From JAJPKK01 sp963807015 (lineage in GTDB: Bacteria > Pseudomonadota > Alphaproteobacteria > Rhizobiales > Xanthobacteraceae): 64,000 bases of DNA. Below, one piece after another: positions 34,366-44,377 of the stretch. The notes under the pieces are model-generated. The model was not told where the DNA came from, made no database searches, and saw nothing but the letters and a program-made list of their open reading frames with translations. The first letter of the stretch is position 1. Every line of letters begins with the position of its first letter. The position numbers and the translations under genes are program-made. Where the stretch lies: NCBI GenBank assembly GCA_963807015.1, contig CAWEAS010000013.1, positions 310,001 through 374,000 on the forward strand, given 5' to 3'.

Positions 34366-35121
34366 TCACCTCCTCCTCTCCGGCCCTCGCGCGCGTGTTG
34401 GCGACAGTTCCTCGGCTAACGTATAGAGCGCGGCTATTGCCTTTAGTGATGACGCCTTGTTGCAGCTCACACCTAGTCTCTCCTCTCTGCCGGGGTGTAT
34501 GAGATTACGCGCATCCTTTGCCATGTGAGCTAATTGCGCAGCCTCGGCACTTATAAGTTTCGCGGCGGCGGCAGCGTCGATCAACTCCGGCAGGTGCACC
34601 TCATTGAATGCCTTCTTGCGTGGCTTCGTTCCGGATGTATCAAGCACCCAAAGGAGCATCGATTCTAGCGCCGAGCCGGCAAAGGTCGTCGCCCCGAGCC
34701 ATTCCTGCGCGTGAAAATTTGTCCATGCTGCGCGTATCTTATCTTGAATGGTGCCCCTACGATTGAGGTCGTCGATAAAAGGCAGCTCTGGCTCCGGTGG
34801 AGGGAGCGCGTCGTGACACAGCTGCATCAGGCGACGAATTCGCTCTACTGCATCCTTCCCACCTACGTCGCGCACGACGATCGTATCTCCGAGTTCCCAG
34901 CGGGTCACTGTCGCGGCGAGCACAGCTCGGCATCTGGTGAGCTCAAGGTAGTCTGGGAATGACAGGTCAATCAGTTCAGTCGGGACATCTTCCAGTAACC
35001 ACAGCACGCTCTTGACCTCAGGCAAATATCGATGAGCGAGCCTTCTCTCGTCCAAATCGTTTGGCTTGGCGCCAATTAAAGTTTCGATCGCCTGTACGAC
35101 CTGGCTCGGCACAATGTGCAT
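34366..35121 (-). CDS. HEPN-like hypothetical protein
   Basis: 251 aa, no signal or membrane segments. The C-terminal half is helical and contains EWLGATTFAGSALESMLLWV and LAHMAKDARNLIHPGREERL. An Arg-Asn ... His arrangement in such a helical bundle is reminiscent of HEPN/DUF4145-type proteins, many of which are RNases in defence and toxin-antitoxin systems; the spacing (RNLIH) is shorter than canonical Rx4-6H, so activity is uncertain. N-terminal half (about 1-110) not recognised. Divergent from the 35218/35631 pair across 96 bp, and of visibly lower GC than the core. Confidence 0.55.
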   Translation of the reverse strand: MHIVPSQVVQAIETLIGAKPNDLDERRLAHRYLPEVKSVLWLLEDVPTELIDLSFPDYLELTRCRAVLAATVTRWELGDTIVVRDVGGKDAVERIRRLMQLCHDALPPPEPELPFIDDLNRRGTIQDKIRAAWTNFHAQEWLGATTFAGSALESMLLWVLDTSGTKPRKKAFNEVHLPELIDAAAAAKLISAEAAQLAHMAKDARNLIHPGREERLGVSCNKASSLKAIAALYTLAEELSPTRARGPERRR

Positions 35122-35217
35122 GGCTGTGTCTCAAGCTTCTGCCCACTACACGGAAGGGTTGAAGTCCTAGCGCTTTTAAGCCAGATTTAAGGGGTATGGA
35201 ACCGGGAACCAATCGAG

Positions 35218-35652
35218 ATGCCCCTAAAGAGGCCGCGGCAAGGGCAACCTCTCGCGCCTCTCAAGACAAGAGAAATGCTTGATCTTGCTGATTTATCCGA
35301 CGGGGCGGCCGCTAAGTTCACGGAAGCTATGCAAGCGGCTGCAATTAATGCGAGGTACACTGGCAGCCCGTATCATCGTTCGGCGGGCTCGAAGGCTGGA
35401 CCGATAGCTCGACGGGCTGGGCTGACCAGCAAGTGTCCGCCGATTTGGAACAATGTTGAGGCTACCCGGGTCTTGCGGGAGGCAATTACAGTTGGGCGAG
35501 TGTCTTTGATCTGGGAACATGGCTACCCCCGCTACGTTTGGCATCTCGAGGGGGACGTTTTATATGAGGCGAGGCTGACTAACAGCGGCAACGGCGAATA
35601 TCACGGTTACCCGCTAGAAGATCGGTGGCAATGGCCGAAGAACTTCCGATAG
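35218..35652 (+). CDS. Hypothetical protein, first gene of an overlapping pair
   Basis: 144 aa. Basic N-terminus; C-terminal segment WEHGYPRYVWHLEGDVLYEA RLTNSGNGEYHGYPLEDRWQWP. This Trp/Tyr/Gly-rich ending is a pattern I associate with uncharacterised proteins found beside ImmA/IrrE-like genes on islands. The last 22 bp overlap the start of the next gene in another frame, so translation is coupled. Candidate toxin, antitoxin or regulator, not assigned. Confidence 0.6.
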   Translation: MPLKRPRQGQPLAPLKTREMLDLADLSDGAAAKFTEAMQAAAINARYTGSPYHRSAGSKAGPIARRAGLTSKCPPIWNNVEATRVLREAITVGRVSLIWEHGYPRYVWHLEGDVLYEARLTNSGNGEYHGYPLEDRWQWPKNFR

Positions 35653-36959
35653 CTACCAACGGCTTCGCCGTGGATTTGCAGTGGCCGGCAAATCCGGGAG
35701 CGGGCGGCAATTGGCTTCTCGATCAATCGCTAGCGCGGTTCCAGTTGCGCGTGGGCGACAAATCGGTCACGGCCTACAGATCGGAGAATGGCGAGGTTAA
35801 TACGCATCTTACGGTCCCAACTTACTACCTCGTCGAGTGGCTTGCCTTGAATTGGTGGTCCTTTCTTTATGAGCCTCGCAAGTTCGACAGCGAGGCTGCT
35901 GAGCATGACTACAGATTTCGCCACTGGCTCGGAACACCAAGGAACGGCTTCGCGCTTCCTGACGTGATGTTTTGCCCGACAGGAGGAAAGATAGAGATCA
36001 TTGCGCGCCCCACTTATCTGAGATTTGCGCAAATCACTTTTACGGAATCGACAATTGCCTTGGTGGCGACCGATGCGGTGCGAGATGCCTTCTCAACCTT
36101 CGTTGACCAGGTGCTAGAGCGACTTCGAGCAAAGGGCGTCAAGAATTCCACGGCCTTTGAGGCCTGGGATCGGGTCAAATCGACTTCAGCAGAAGAAGAG
36201 CCGTACTGCCGCTTGATCGGCTCACTAGGCTTATCGCCGTACGTTCAACATCGTGACATTGACCGCGTGTTAGATGAGATAGCCGATAAAATATCGGATA
36301 CGATGCTGGGAGATCTATGTGATGCCGCCAGTCTCGGAAGCTTCGACAGAGCAGTCGAGCTCACCGATCGAATCTCAAAGGCGTTGGCAAGGGCGAAGAC
36401 AATCGATTTGAAGGATTTATTGAACGTCCGGAAGCCAGCAGATTCCGGTACGAGGGCATATGAATGGGGTTATCGGGCGACCGATGCAGCTCGGTCGGCG
36501 CTTGGAATTGCTCATGATGACCCAGCAGGATCGGCCGCGTTTTTTGAACGTATGAAATTTGATCTTAGCTCGGATGGCAACGTGGTAGCGGAAGGCCCGG
36601 CTATCTCGCAAATCTCGGGCGCCGTCGATCGGGAAGATTCGGGAACGCGTGTATCTGTGGCTGGGGCAAACAGTGGACAAAGAAAATTTGCCGCTGCAAG
36701 AGCATCTTTCCTGGCTTGGTCTGACGCGAAGAATTCGTCACGGCTGGTCACTACTGCTCGCACTCGGGATCAACAAGCGAGCAGAGCATTCGCAGCAGAG
36801 CTTCTCGCTCCTGCCAAATATCTAAAGAAGCGGCTTGGTGATCGTCACGACGTATCGTCGTTTGCACTCGATAAAATTTCCGAGGAGATGGGAATTGCCT
36901 CGACCGTGGTGCGGTATCAGGCTCAAAACCACGGCTATTATGTTGCAGAAGCGGCCTAA
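35631..36959 (+). CDS. ImmA/IrrE-like (M78-related) protein lacking the HExxH motif
   Basis: 442 aa from ATG 35631 (GTG 35625 also possible). The C-terminal third aligns by eye with the ImmA/IrrE plan: a helix, then TRDQQASRAFAAELLAPAKY LKKRLG, then a helix-turn-helix-like FALDKISEEMGIASTVVRYQ AQNHGYYV. At the place of the zinc helix (F-T-L-A-H-E-x-G-H) the sequence is KFAAARASFLAWSD, so the metal ligands are missing. N-terminal two thirds (LNWWSFLYEPRKFDSEAAEH, GKIEIIARPTYLRFAQITF) are unassigned. Possibly a catalytically dead protease-derived sensor. Moderate GC and island position indicate transfer. Confidence 0.65.
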   Translation: MAEELPIATNGFAVDLQWPANPGAGGNWLLDQSLARFQLRVGDKSVTAYRSENGEVNTHLTVPTYYLVEWLALNWWSFLYEPRKFDSEAAEHDYRFRHWLGTPRNGFALPDVMFCPTGGKIEIIARPTYLRFAQITFTESTIALVATDAVRDAFSTFVDQVLERLRAKGVKNSTAFEAWDRVKSTSAEEEPYCRLIGSLGLSPYVQHRDIDRVLDEIADKISDTMLGDLCDAASLGSFDRAVELTDRISKALARAKTIDLKDLLNVRKPADSGTRAYEWGYRATDAARSALGIAHDDPAGSAAFFERMKFDLSSDGNVVAEGPAISQISGAVDREDSGTRVSVAGANSGQRKFAAARASFLAWSDAKNSSRLVTTARTRDQQASRAFAAELLAPAKYLKKRLGDRHDVSSFALDKISEEMGIASTVVRYQAQNHGYYVAEAA

Positions 36960-37022
36960 TAGGCTCAGCGCAGTGGCATGTCTCTGTGGGGCGTCGCAGC
37001 GGTTCGCACCAAAGAAATGAGC

Positions 37023-38073
37023 TAGAGCAGATTCCGGTCGATTTCACGCATAGCCTGCGTGCCTGAAATAATTTGCGGCTTCGCGGGCGGTGACGTTACG
37101 GGCGAACGAGCCGATGCGTCGACGCAGGCGATGAATTCTCCGCTCACCCACCTTGCGCAGATGAGCTTTCAACTGGCTGAAAGCCATCTCGATTGGGTTC
37201 AGGTCAGGCGAGTATTTGGGCAGATAGCGAAGTGTCGCACCGCGCGCCTCGATTGCCTCGCGGACACCGGCGGCCTTGTGCGCCGGAAGATTGTCGATCA
37301 TCACAATCTCGTTCTGCTTGAGGGTCGGTGCGAGACAGCGTTCGACATAGGCCAAGAACCGCCTTCCGGTCATTGCGCCATCGATTGTACGCGATGCCCT
37401 CATGCCATGCCGGCGTAGAGCGGCCACGAAGGTGATCGTCTTCCAATGGCCTTGCGGCACATGGTCCACCAGCCGCTCGCCGCGGGCGCAACGGCCGTGC
37501 AGCCGCACCATCCGGGTATTGGCGGAAGTCTCATCGATGAACACCAGCCGGGCCGGATCGAACAGGCCCTGTTCGCGCATCCAGCGTCGGCGTGCCCGCG
37601 CCACGTCTGCGCGCTCCTGCTCTGCCGCGCGCAGGCTTTTTTTTGACGGTGATCTTGTGTCGCTGAAAAAACCGCCACACCGCCGTGCGGCTGCCAGGAA
37701 TTTTGTGCTTCCGCATCGCGCAGACGATCTCGTCCAACGTCAGGTCGGGCTCCACCGCGATCAGCGTCAGCAAAAAGTCCGCGTACTTCTCCAGCGGCGA
37801 TGCGCTCCCACCACGCGGTTTGGCGGCACAGCGGCCGGTCTCGCGAAAGCACTTCACCCAGATCACCGCCGTACTGGCGCTCACGTCGTAGTGTTCCGCT
37901 GCCTCCCGCCGTGAACCACCACTTTCCACTCGTCCAATCACCCGCTGCCGCATATCCGAAGAATAGGCCTTGGCCATCGATCCGCCTCCCCAAGCCGAAT
38001 CAATGCCGATAGACTCTCGCATCTCACGGCAAAGGGGAATCCCCCCGATTCAATCAGGGCGGAACGTGCTCTA
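37023..38073 (-). mobile_element. IS630-family insertion sequence
   Basis: Flanked by TA on both sides (37023-37024, 38072-38073), the IS630 target. Terminal inverted repeats start TAGAGCAGATTCCG (left) and TAGAGCACGTTCCG (right, complement), 12 of 14 identical. Encodes one transposase in two frames joined at an A8 slippery run. Confidence 0.9.
37044..37977 (-). CDS. IS630 transposase in two overlapping frames
   Basis: First frame from ATG 37977: helix-turn-helix MAKAYSSDMRQRVIGRVESG and EHYDVSASTAVIWVK, then WRFFQRHKITVKKKPARG. Second frame (to 37044): DDE core with LVFIDETSANTRMVRLHGRC, IVMIDNLPAHK and YSPDLNPIEMAFSQLKAHL. The frames meet at eight consecutive A on the coding strand (37637-37644), where IS630 elements are known to use programmed frameshifting to make the full-length enzyme of about 310 aa. 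All catalytic acidic residues are present, so the element may be active. Confidence 0.9.
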
Positions 38074-38414
38074 GGTATCCGCGCGCAGACCAGACTTTGC
38101 CAATTTGCGTCCGATAAATCCTGTTCCGACGGGAACCGACCTGCGGTTAATTTAACCGCAGGTCGCCCACCGGCGGACCATGTTGGAACAGGAGCGCCGA
38201 AGGTCAAACGGTGCTCGTTGGTTCCTATAAAGTCTATTCCGGAAGGTAAAATGGGAGAAACCCCTCCCTCATGCGTAGGGGTTTTGCATTGGCGTCCGGT
38301 GCAAACGACCTGGCGGCGGCGCGTCGGCGAAGCGACACGCCGCCGCGGCCTATAAAATGTAGGCGCCGCCGGTTGCTGTAAAAATCATCTGCCGCGCGGC
38401 TAAGGTTCGCTGTA
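38074..38414. promoter_or_regulatory. Gene-free stretch with a 29-bp palindrome and a terminator-like hairpin
   Basis: CGACCTGCGGTTAA (38137-38150) and its exact complement (38152-38165) flank a single T: a 29-bp perfect palindrome, suitable as operator or hairpin. AAACCCCT (38257-38264) and AGGGGTTTT (38276-38284) form an 8-bp stem with flanking A and T runs, a bidirectional terminator shape. No gene seen. Confidence 0.6.
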
Positions 38415-38888
38415 TGTCGCCCGAGCTAGACGGTTGACGATCTTTTGCTATGCTTGGTCCATGATTTGCCATCGCTGAGCGATATCGGCGTGAGCTAAGT
38501 GGGGGCTCGGTCACGTCTCCTGCCACACGTCCGCAGCGAACGAAATCGCTGCAAGGGCGCCGCCGGCCTTGATTGGGCGCACGTCAGCACCACGATACGG
38601 TGCAAGTGCCTCGGACACTTTAACCGGGCCCTGAATGTCCGGGGACAAGGACTAGGCGAGGCGCCGGCTATTAACGGCGCATGTGCGCAACAGCAGAGGA
38701 TCGGTAACTCGTTTCTGACTGCCAATGTGGCCGAAGAATTTCGGCAGCAGATGGGCATTGTCGGACTGGGCTGCTGGTGTCCTCGATCTCGACCTAGGCG
38801 CTTTCATCCATGCCATCGATCTATGACGCGGCCATCGAGCCGCTGGATACGCATGCTGCCGCTCGGCGGCTCGGCGTCAAGCCTTGTA
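38415..38888 (+). repeat. Copy 1 of a ~473-bp direct repeat
   Basis: Nearly identical to 42477-42948, differing by two single-base indels and very few substitutions. The copies are 4.06 kb apart. This copy ends inside the beginning of a helix-turn-helix gene (38810) which is cut short after 26 codons, then followed by unrelated sequence. So this is the truncated copy of the duplication. Confidence 0.9.
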
Positions 38889-39199
38889 TCCATGCGGCCC
38901 ACCCCATCGGATCTGAAATGGCTCTTCACCCTGCCCCGAACCACAACGAAAAAACCCGGCCCCGCGTGTCACCGCGATGGCCGGGCGATTTGAGTAATGA
39001 CCATGATTGGATACTACAAACGGGACTGCGAGCACAAACGATTTTCTGAGAAAAAATCCTCGACAACGCACGTCACCGTCATTCGGTGCAGCGGTCCGCA
39101 CCTGATCTCTGCCGGGCGCCCTCCGCGGTACGTTGAGGTTTTCAGAATTAAAACTCGCCATCTGCCGATCGGCAGCGCGGGTCGCGATGTGGTGCGGCC

Positions 39200-41549
39200 A
39201 TGCCGACCGTGATGACTGCGAAACCGGCCGGTGATGAGGCTGCGGGAGCATCGGCACTCAATCGCCGCCTCGCCCTATTCCCCATGACGGACCTCGGGAA
39301 TGCTGAGCGCTTCCGCGAGCGCAACCGTGGCAGGTTCCTCCACGACCTCCTCGGCGATGGCTGGTCATGGTGGGATGGTAAGCGGTGGCGCCGCGAGGGG
39401 GTTAGCGAGCGCCTCTTACGCGCGACCGATCAAGCGGTGAGATTGATCCAACACGAGGCGCATTCGGTTGTTGGGACTGACCTCGATCAGCTGGCGCAAT
39501 GGCACGGGCGGAAAAATTGCTTGTTGTCCGATGCTCTCCGCCAATGGGGGTATTTGTCGGAATGAACGCAAGAATGAAGACGGTCGTGAAACTCGCTTGG
39601 CCGTACTTCTCCACGCGATTTCTCCGGGACCGGAGTGCGGGAGTGACCCTGCAGGTGGAGGAAGCGGGGTCGGCGCGCCCGATTAGAGCGGATCGCTGCG
39701 ATCATTCGTGACGCTAAGCCGGTCGAGCGGCCCGTCGTACCGGCGCGTCAAATCTTAGGGGCGCAGCCCGTAAAGCCTCCCGTCGAATCCGGCCCAGAAG
39801 GAGGCCGCCATGCGGCTCAGTCGATGCCGGCTTCCCTTTCCACCCCCGAAGACGCAAACGACGCTCATAGGCTTTGCTACGGCGGAGAATGGGGTCTGCA
39901 GAAAAAAACGGATGCGTCCTCTCGGACGAGGGGGAGAGGTGGCAAAGGTCCGCCGCCAGGCGCGCCGCCATCCGGATTGAACCCAGAGCGTCCAACAATT
40001 CAAATGATCGGCGGCAACCTTCCCCTGATCGTAGACCAGGCCGAGGGAGCGCTGATCGTCGAGCAAGCCCGATTTTTATCGCTACGGCGGCGTCTCTTGG
40101 TCCGACCGATCGTCGAGGAAGTGCCTGCCGCCGACATGACGACCCACGCTTGTGCACCGGCTGCTCCCCGCTGACACGGCCCTATATGGTCGACATATTC
40201 ACCCAGGATTGCGCGATGGCAAAAATTCGAGGAGCCGCAGCAAGGAGCGGGCGTCAGCATCGATTGCCCCGACCGCGTGGCCGAGACGTATTTGGCGCGA
40301 GAGGGACGATGGCGCCTGCCGCCGCTCGCCGGCATCATTAACGCGCCGATGCTCCGCGCAGACGGCTCTTTGCTTGATCTGCCCGGGGTACGACGCGCGA
40401 ACTGGCCTCCTCTTTCGAACAGACGGTTTGTCTCAGTTCGAGCCGATCCCCCGATCCGCCCCACGCGCCACGACGCCAAGCGAGCCGCTTGGGCTCTGCT
40501 TGAAGACCTCATTTCGACATTCCCGTTCGTAACGGCCAGGCTGATCGTGTCGGTTGCACTCTCCTTGGCATCCTGTCCGTGCTCGATCGGCGTGTCGGTC
40601 GAAACCACCTCGCCGATGCATTCATTCTCGGCGCCGGTCACCGGATCAGGAAAAGTCGATGCTCGTGGACATCCCCTCGAGTATGATCGCGACCGGCCAC
40701 AAGGCTCCCGTTCTCGATCAAAGCAAAGATGACGTTGAAACCGATAAACGCATCGGTGGCGGCGCTATTGCGTGGGGGGAGCCCCCATCATCTCCTTCGA
40801 CAATGTGGACCGGCCGCTCGACAGCGCACTGCTCTGCCAGGCCCTGACTTCCTCGGGCGTGATGCAACTGCGGATACTCGGCAGCAGCCGCGACATCGAT
40901 GTGCCGAATACGGCCATGTTTTACGCCACGGGCAACAACTTAACGCTCGCGGGTGATCTCACCCGTCGCGCTGTCGTCTGCCGCCTGTTCCGCAATGCGA
41001 GCGACCCGAGTTGCGCGAGTTCGACCGGAACCCATTGGCGATGATTCGAGAGGATCGCGCGCGCTACGTTGCGGCAGCTCTCACGATTGTGCGAGCTTAC
41101 TTCATCACGGAGGACCGCCTCTCGCTCGCGCCGCTCGGCTCCTACGAGGGCTGGTCACAGCGCGTCCGCGAGGCCCTTGTCTGGCTTGATTGCGCCGATC
41201 CCTGCGAGACGATGGCTTCCGCGCGGCGCGCCGATCCGGTCACTTCACATTGTCGAACATGATTGTCGCATGGCAGAAAAGCGTCGGGGTCAACAAGCCG
41301 ATTGCTTCGCAGGGCTTGGTAGAAATTGCCGGCCGCGTCGATCCGGATGGAAGCTTCACGCATTCCGACCTTCGCGAAGCGTTGTTTGCCGTCGCTGGCG
41401 ATAATCGCGGCGGTATCGACGTGCGCAGACTTGGTAAGTGGTTGTCGGAAAATGAAAACCGCGTGATCAACTTCCGAAAGATCACCCGCTCAGACGCGCA
41501 AACGAGCGCCGTCCGCTGGATGATCGTAGAGGTCCAAGGAGTCAGTTAG
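39200..41549 (+). pseudogene. Phage/plasmid primase-helicase-like gene, many frameshifts
   Basis: N-terminal piece (39200-39565) reads LALFPMTDLGNAERFRERNR GRFLHDLLGDGWSWWDGKRW, the start of P4-type primase/DUF proteins. Middle pieces, in all three frames, include VAETYLAREGRWRLPPLAGI, MLVDIPSSMIATGHKAPVLD, IISFDNVDRPLDSALLCQAL and LRILGSSRDIDVPNTAMFYA; C-terminal piece (41190-41549) reads DVRRLGKWLSENENRVINFR. In order they make one protein of about 700 aa with a DUF927-like ATPase, broken by at least six frame changes. Dead gene. Confidence 0.7.
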
Positions 41550-41585
41550 TGAGTCAAATCAGTTTCCGCCAAGAGGAGTGCAGGA

Positions 41586-41621
41586 AAGTGTCAGATGATG
41601 ACACATGTATATGTGACACTT
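41586..41621. promoter_or_regulatory. Nested inverted repeats (TGTCA/TGACA), possible operator
   Basis: AAGTGTCA (41586-41593) pairs with TGACACTT (41614-41621), and an inner TGACA copy at about 41599-41603 makes a second dyad TGTCAGATGATGACA. AT-rich surroundings differ from the flanks. Lies after the primase pseudogene and before the terminase relic; likely a phage-type repressor site, or a hairpin. Confidence 0.45.
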
Positions 41622-41852
41622 ACGTGGGGTGCTCTTACGGCAAACTGATTTTAACTAACTAACTGACTTCGCTCGCCTCGGAGCAGTTTTGGCGTTACAT
41701 TGTGGCAAACGAAATCAGGGCGAACAATCTGGGGGGCCAGTGTCGGCAAAGATGGTCCATCGTCTTTGCGCAGGCGTTTGAGACGCCGGTATGCGGGGAT
41801 CGCAATCCGCTGTTTGTAGGCGAAAATCTATTTTACGATATAGCGATAAGAA

Positions 41853-42474
41853 ATGGGTCAGAGACTTCGAAATACCAAGCATGAGCGGTTCGCGCGTGAA
41901 GTAGCGGCACTCACTCCGCTTGGCACTGCCTATCGGGAGGCCGGCTTTGGTGGCGATCCGCGCTGGCATCCATTCAACGCTTCCAAATTAGCCAACAAGC
42001 CCCACGTACGGGAGCGCATAGATGAGCTGCGTCTCGAATTCGAAAAGATGAGCGCAATTCATGTGGATTATGTCCGCCATCAGCTTCTCCGCATCGTTGA
42101 AGCGGATCCTCGCGATCTTTACGGACCTGATCCTAATGATCCCACGGGCAAAGGGCAAACTACGCTCGATAACGGACTTGCCTCGGCATCTGTCAGCCGC
42201 GATTTCGCGCGTGAAAATTAATCCTGAGACCGGCGAGCCCACCGAGATTGTGCTGGCCAACAAAACCGAGGCCTCTGCGACGTTGCTTCGAAGTCTGCCC
42301 GGCGGTTCGATCGAGCGTCATGAGCATAGTGGCAGGGATGGTGTGCCGCTGCCGGTCCCAATTATCAATTTGTTGGGAAAGCCCGTCGAGTTGTTGTGCG
42401 ACGGCAATATCGTTGCCGATAAGACCTCTCCCGAACCGAGAACAGACATCGATACGCCGGCCGCATCTGATTAA
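41853..42474 (+). pseudogene. Small terminase-like phage gene, one frameshift
   Basis: First frame: MGQRLRNTKHERFAREVAAL TPLGTAYREAGFGG with NASKLANKPHVRERIDELRL, the helix-turn-helix start of phage small terminase-like proteins. It continues HQLLRIVEADPRDLYGPDP, then the frame changes near 42150 to LRSITDLPRHLSAAISRVKI and NPETGEPTEIVLANKTEASA. Together about 205 aa. One extra base in the AAACTACG area explains the break. Confidence 0.65.
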
Positions 42475-42476
42475 TT

Positions 42477-42948
42477 TGTCGCCCGAGCTAGACGGTTGAC
42501 GATCTTTTGCTATGCTTGGTCCATGATTCGCCATCGCTGAGCGATATCGGCGTGAGCTAAGTGGGGGCTCGGTCACGTCTCCTGCCACACGTCCGCAGCG
42601 AACGAAATGCTGCAAGGGCGCCGCCGGCCTTGATTGGGCGCACGTCAGCACCACGATACGGTGCAAGTGCCTCGGACACTTTAACCGGGCCCTGAATGTC
42701 CGGGACAAGGACTAGGCGAGGCGCCGGCTATTAACGGCGCATGTGCGCAACAGCAGAGGATCGGTAACTCGTTTCTGACTGCCAATGTGGCCGAAGAATT
42801 TCGGCAGCAGATGGGCATTGTCGGACTGGGCTGCTGGTGTCCTCGATCTCGACCTAGGCGCTTTCATCCATGCCATCGATCGATGACGCGGCCATTGAGC
42901 CGCTGGATACGCATGCTGCCGCTCGGCGGCTCGGCGTCAAGCCTTGTA
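42477..42948 (+). repeat. Copy 2 of the ~473-bp direct repeat
   Basis: Matches 38415-38888. In this copy the helix-turn-helix gene that begins near the end continues intact to 43121. Homologous recombination between the copies would delete about 4 kb including the primase pseudogene. Confidence 0.9.
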
Positions 42949-43121
42949 CGTTGCTGAAGTGGCGATCACAGGGATGTGGGCCGGTGTTCAGCAAACGCGG
43001 CCGCAAAGTCATTTATTGCCCGGCTGATCTCGACGCTTACGAACGCGCGACGCGGAAGAGATCGACCCGCGGATGCGCCTCCGACGTTCCCGATCATCTC
43101 GGCAATCTCGCGGTGGCCTAA
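42870..43121 (+). CDS. Excisionase/MerR-like helix-turn-helix protein
   Basis: 83 aa: HAAARRLGVKPCTLLKWRSQ GCGPVFSKRGRKVIYCPADLDAYERA. This is the small winged-helix plan of phage excisionases and MerR-like single-domain proteins (tyrosine-rich wing IYCPADLDAYERATRKRST). The only ORF in the decayed prophage block that looks complete. It ends 1 bp before the next ATG. Also present as a 26-codon stub at 38810. Confidence 0.7.
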   Translation: MPSIDDAAIEPLDTHAAARRLGVKPCTLLKWRSQGCGPVFSKRGRKVIYCPADLDAYERATRKRSTRGCASDVPDHLGNLAVA

Positions 43122-43122
43122 C

Positions 43123-43588
43123 ATGGCGCTGCTCTTAAATCCCAAACATGAAGCCTTTGCCCAGGCGGTAGCGGCTGGTTGTGGCTTGTTGGATGCCTAT
43201 GAGCGCGCTGGCTTTGTCCGCGCTTATGGCAATCCCAATCGACTGGCGCGGCGGCCGAAGGTGGCAGCGAGAATTGCGGAGTTGCAGTCTCAGATCAGCC
43301 CCGCCGATCTTGTCAACATTGAATACATCCAGCAGAGTAATTGCGCTCAACGCTGAAATTCTAGGCGCAGCAACGGACCGGGATGCCCTCGCCCGCATCG
43401 CCAACGATCTGCATCATCTAGCAGAGGCACTGAACCTTCAGGCTTCGGAAATCGGCGTGCCTGGGTTGTCAGCCGATATCCAAAAATCCGAGCCGGTCAA
43501 TCTTGGCTTCGGTCGACAAACGCCGGCGGAGATGCCGGCCACATCGGCCCACTCAGGATACAGCGAGACAACCAAATGCTTCCGATAA
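43123..43588 (+). pseudogene. Second small terminase-like gene, frameshifted
   Basis: MALLLNPKHEAFAQAVAAGC GLLDAYERAGF with RRPKVAARIAELQSQISPAD resembles small terminase N-termini. The frame ends at 43356, and a different frame carries ILGAATDRDALARIANDLHH LAEALNLQASEIGVPGL to 43588. Probably one protein of about 150 aa before decay. Confidence 0.55.
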
Positions 43589-44370
43589 CCGGACTTCTGG
43601 TGGGTAATTTCGAAAAGTTGCAGACGGCGCCGCTGCCGTTGCTCAAGCAGTGAAAGAGAACGGTCATGTCTTCATGGCAAGTAGTTCCCGCACCGGATTA
43701 CACGAAGGCGATCTGGACTACGGATTCAAACTCGGCGATCGGTTCGCCGATTGCCGAACTCGCTATTTAAGGCACGCGCAGGCCGCACGCTGGCTGAACA
43801 AAATGCCTTTCCCGATGGCATGCCGGTGCTGAAATATGCGAGCGGTAATCCCGTCAAGGATCAATACGGGAATCCTCTGCCGGACATGAACGCAATAAAC
43901 AACACGAACTTTAAGCTGGGCGGGTAGGATTACGCCAAGGGATTAATGCCCCTTTCGAAGGGCAGGGCGTCTGGCGCATCAAGATCAAATCGACAGTGCC
44001 ATCCGAGGTTACGGAACTCCAAATCCGAGCGCTGATAACAAAAGTGCAGCCGGTCCGGGCAATATAATTCTGCCGCGGCAGCAGCAATCTAATCCGGGCC
44101 AGCCGTCGCAGCCACGTCTTGCGGCAAGCGGCGGTACATCGGCAACGGCCCGGGCGCGATACGATCCGCAGCATCGTCACCGAATTCGCCGGTGGCAAGG
44201 AAGCGACGCCAATCATCAGCAACACGGTGCGAACGCTGAGAATACATCCCGGTGCGCGGTTAAGCCCCGATCAGGTCGCGAAGATCAAGTCGTTTCTGTG
44301 GGTGCAAATGGACAAGGGCCACGATCTTGAAGACGTAACGCCGCAGCCGGAAGATTCCGAGCGCAAATGA
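43589..44370 (+). pseudogene. Decayed prophage segment, fragments only
   Basis: Short protein-like pieces appear in changing frames: MSSWQVVPAPDYTKAIWTTD (43666), LAEQNAFPDGMPVLKYASGN PVKDQYGNPLPDM ending at 43927, FEGQGVWRIKIKSTVPSEVT (about 43955), and PIISNTVRTLRIHPGARLSP DQVAKIKSFLWVQMDKGHDLEDV (to 44370). They look like phage structural or packaging proteins but none is long enough to name. Confidence 0.4.
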
Positions 44371-44377
44371 ACGGGCC

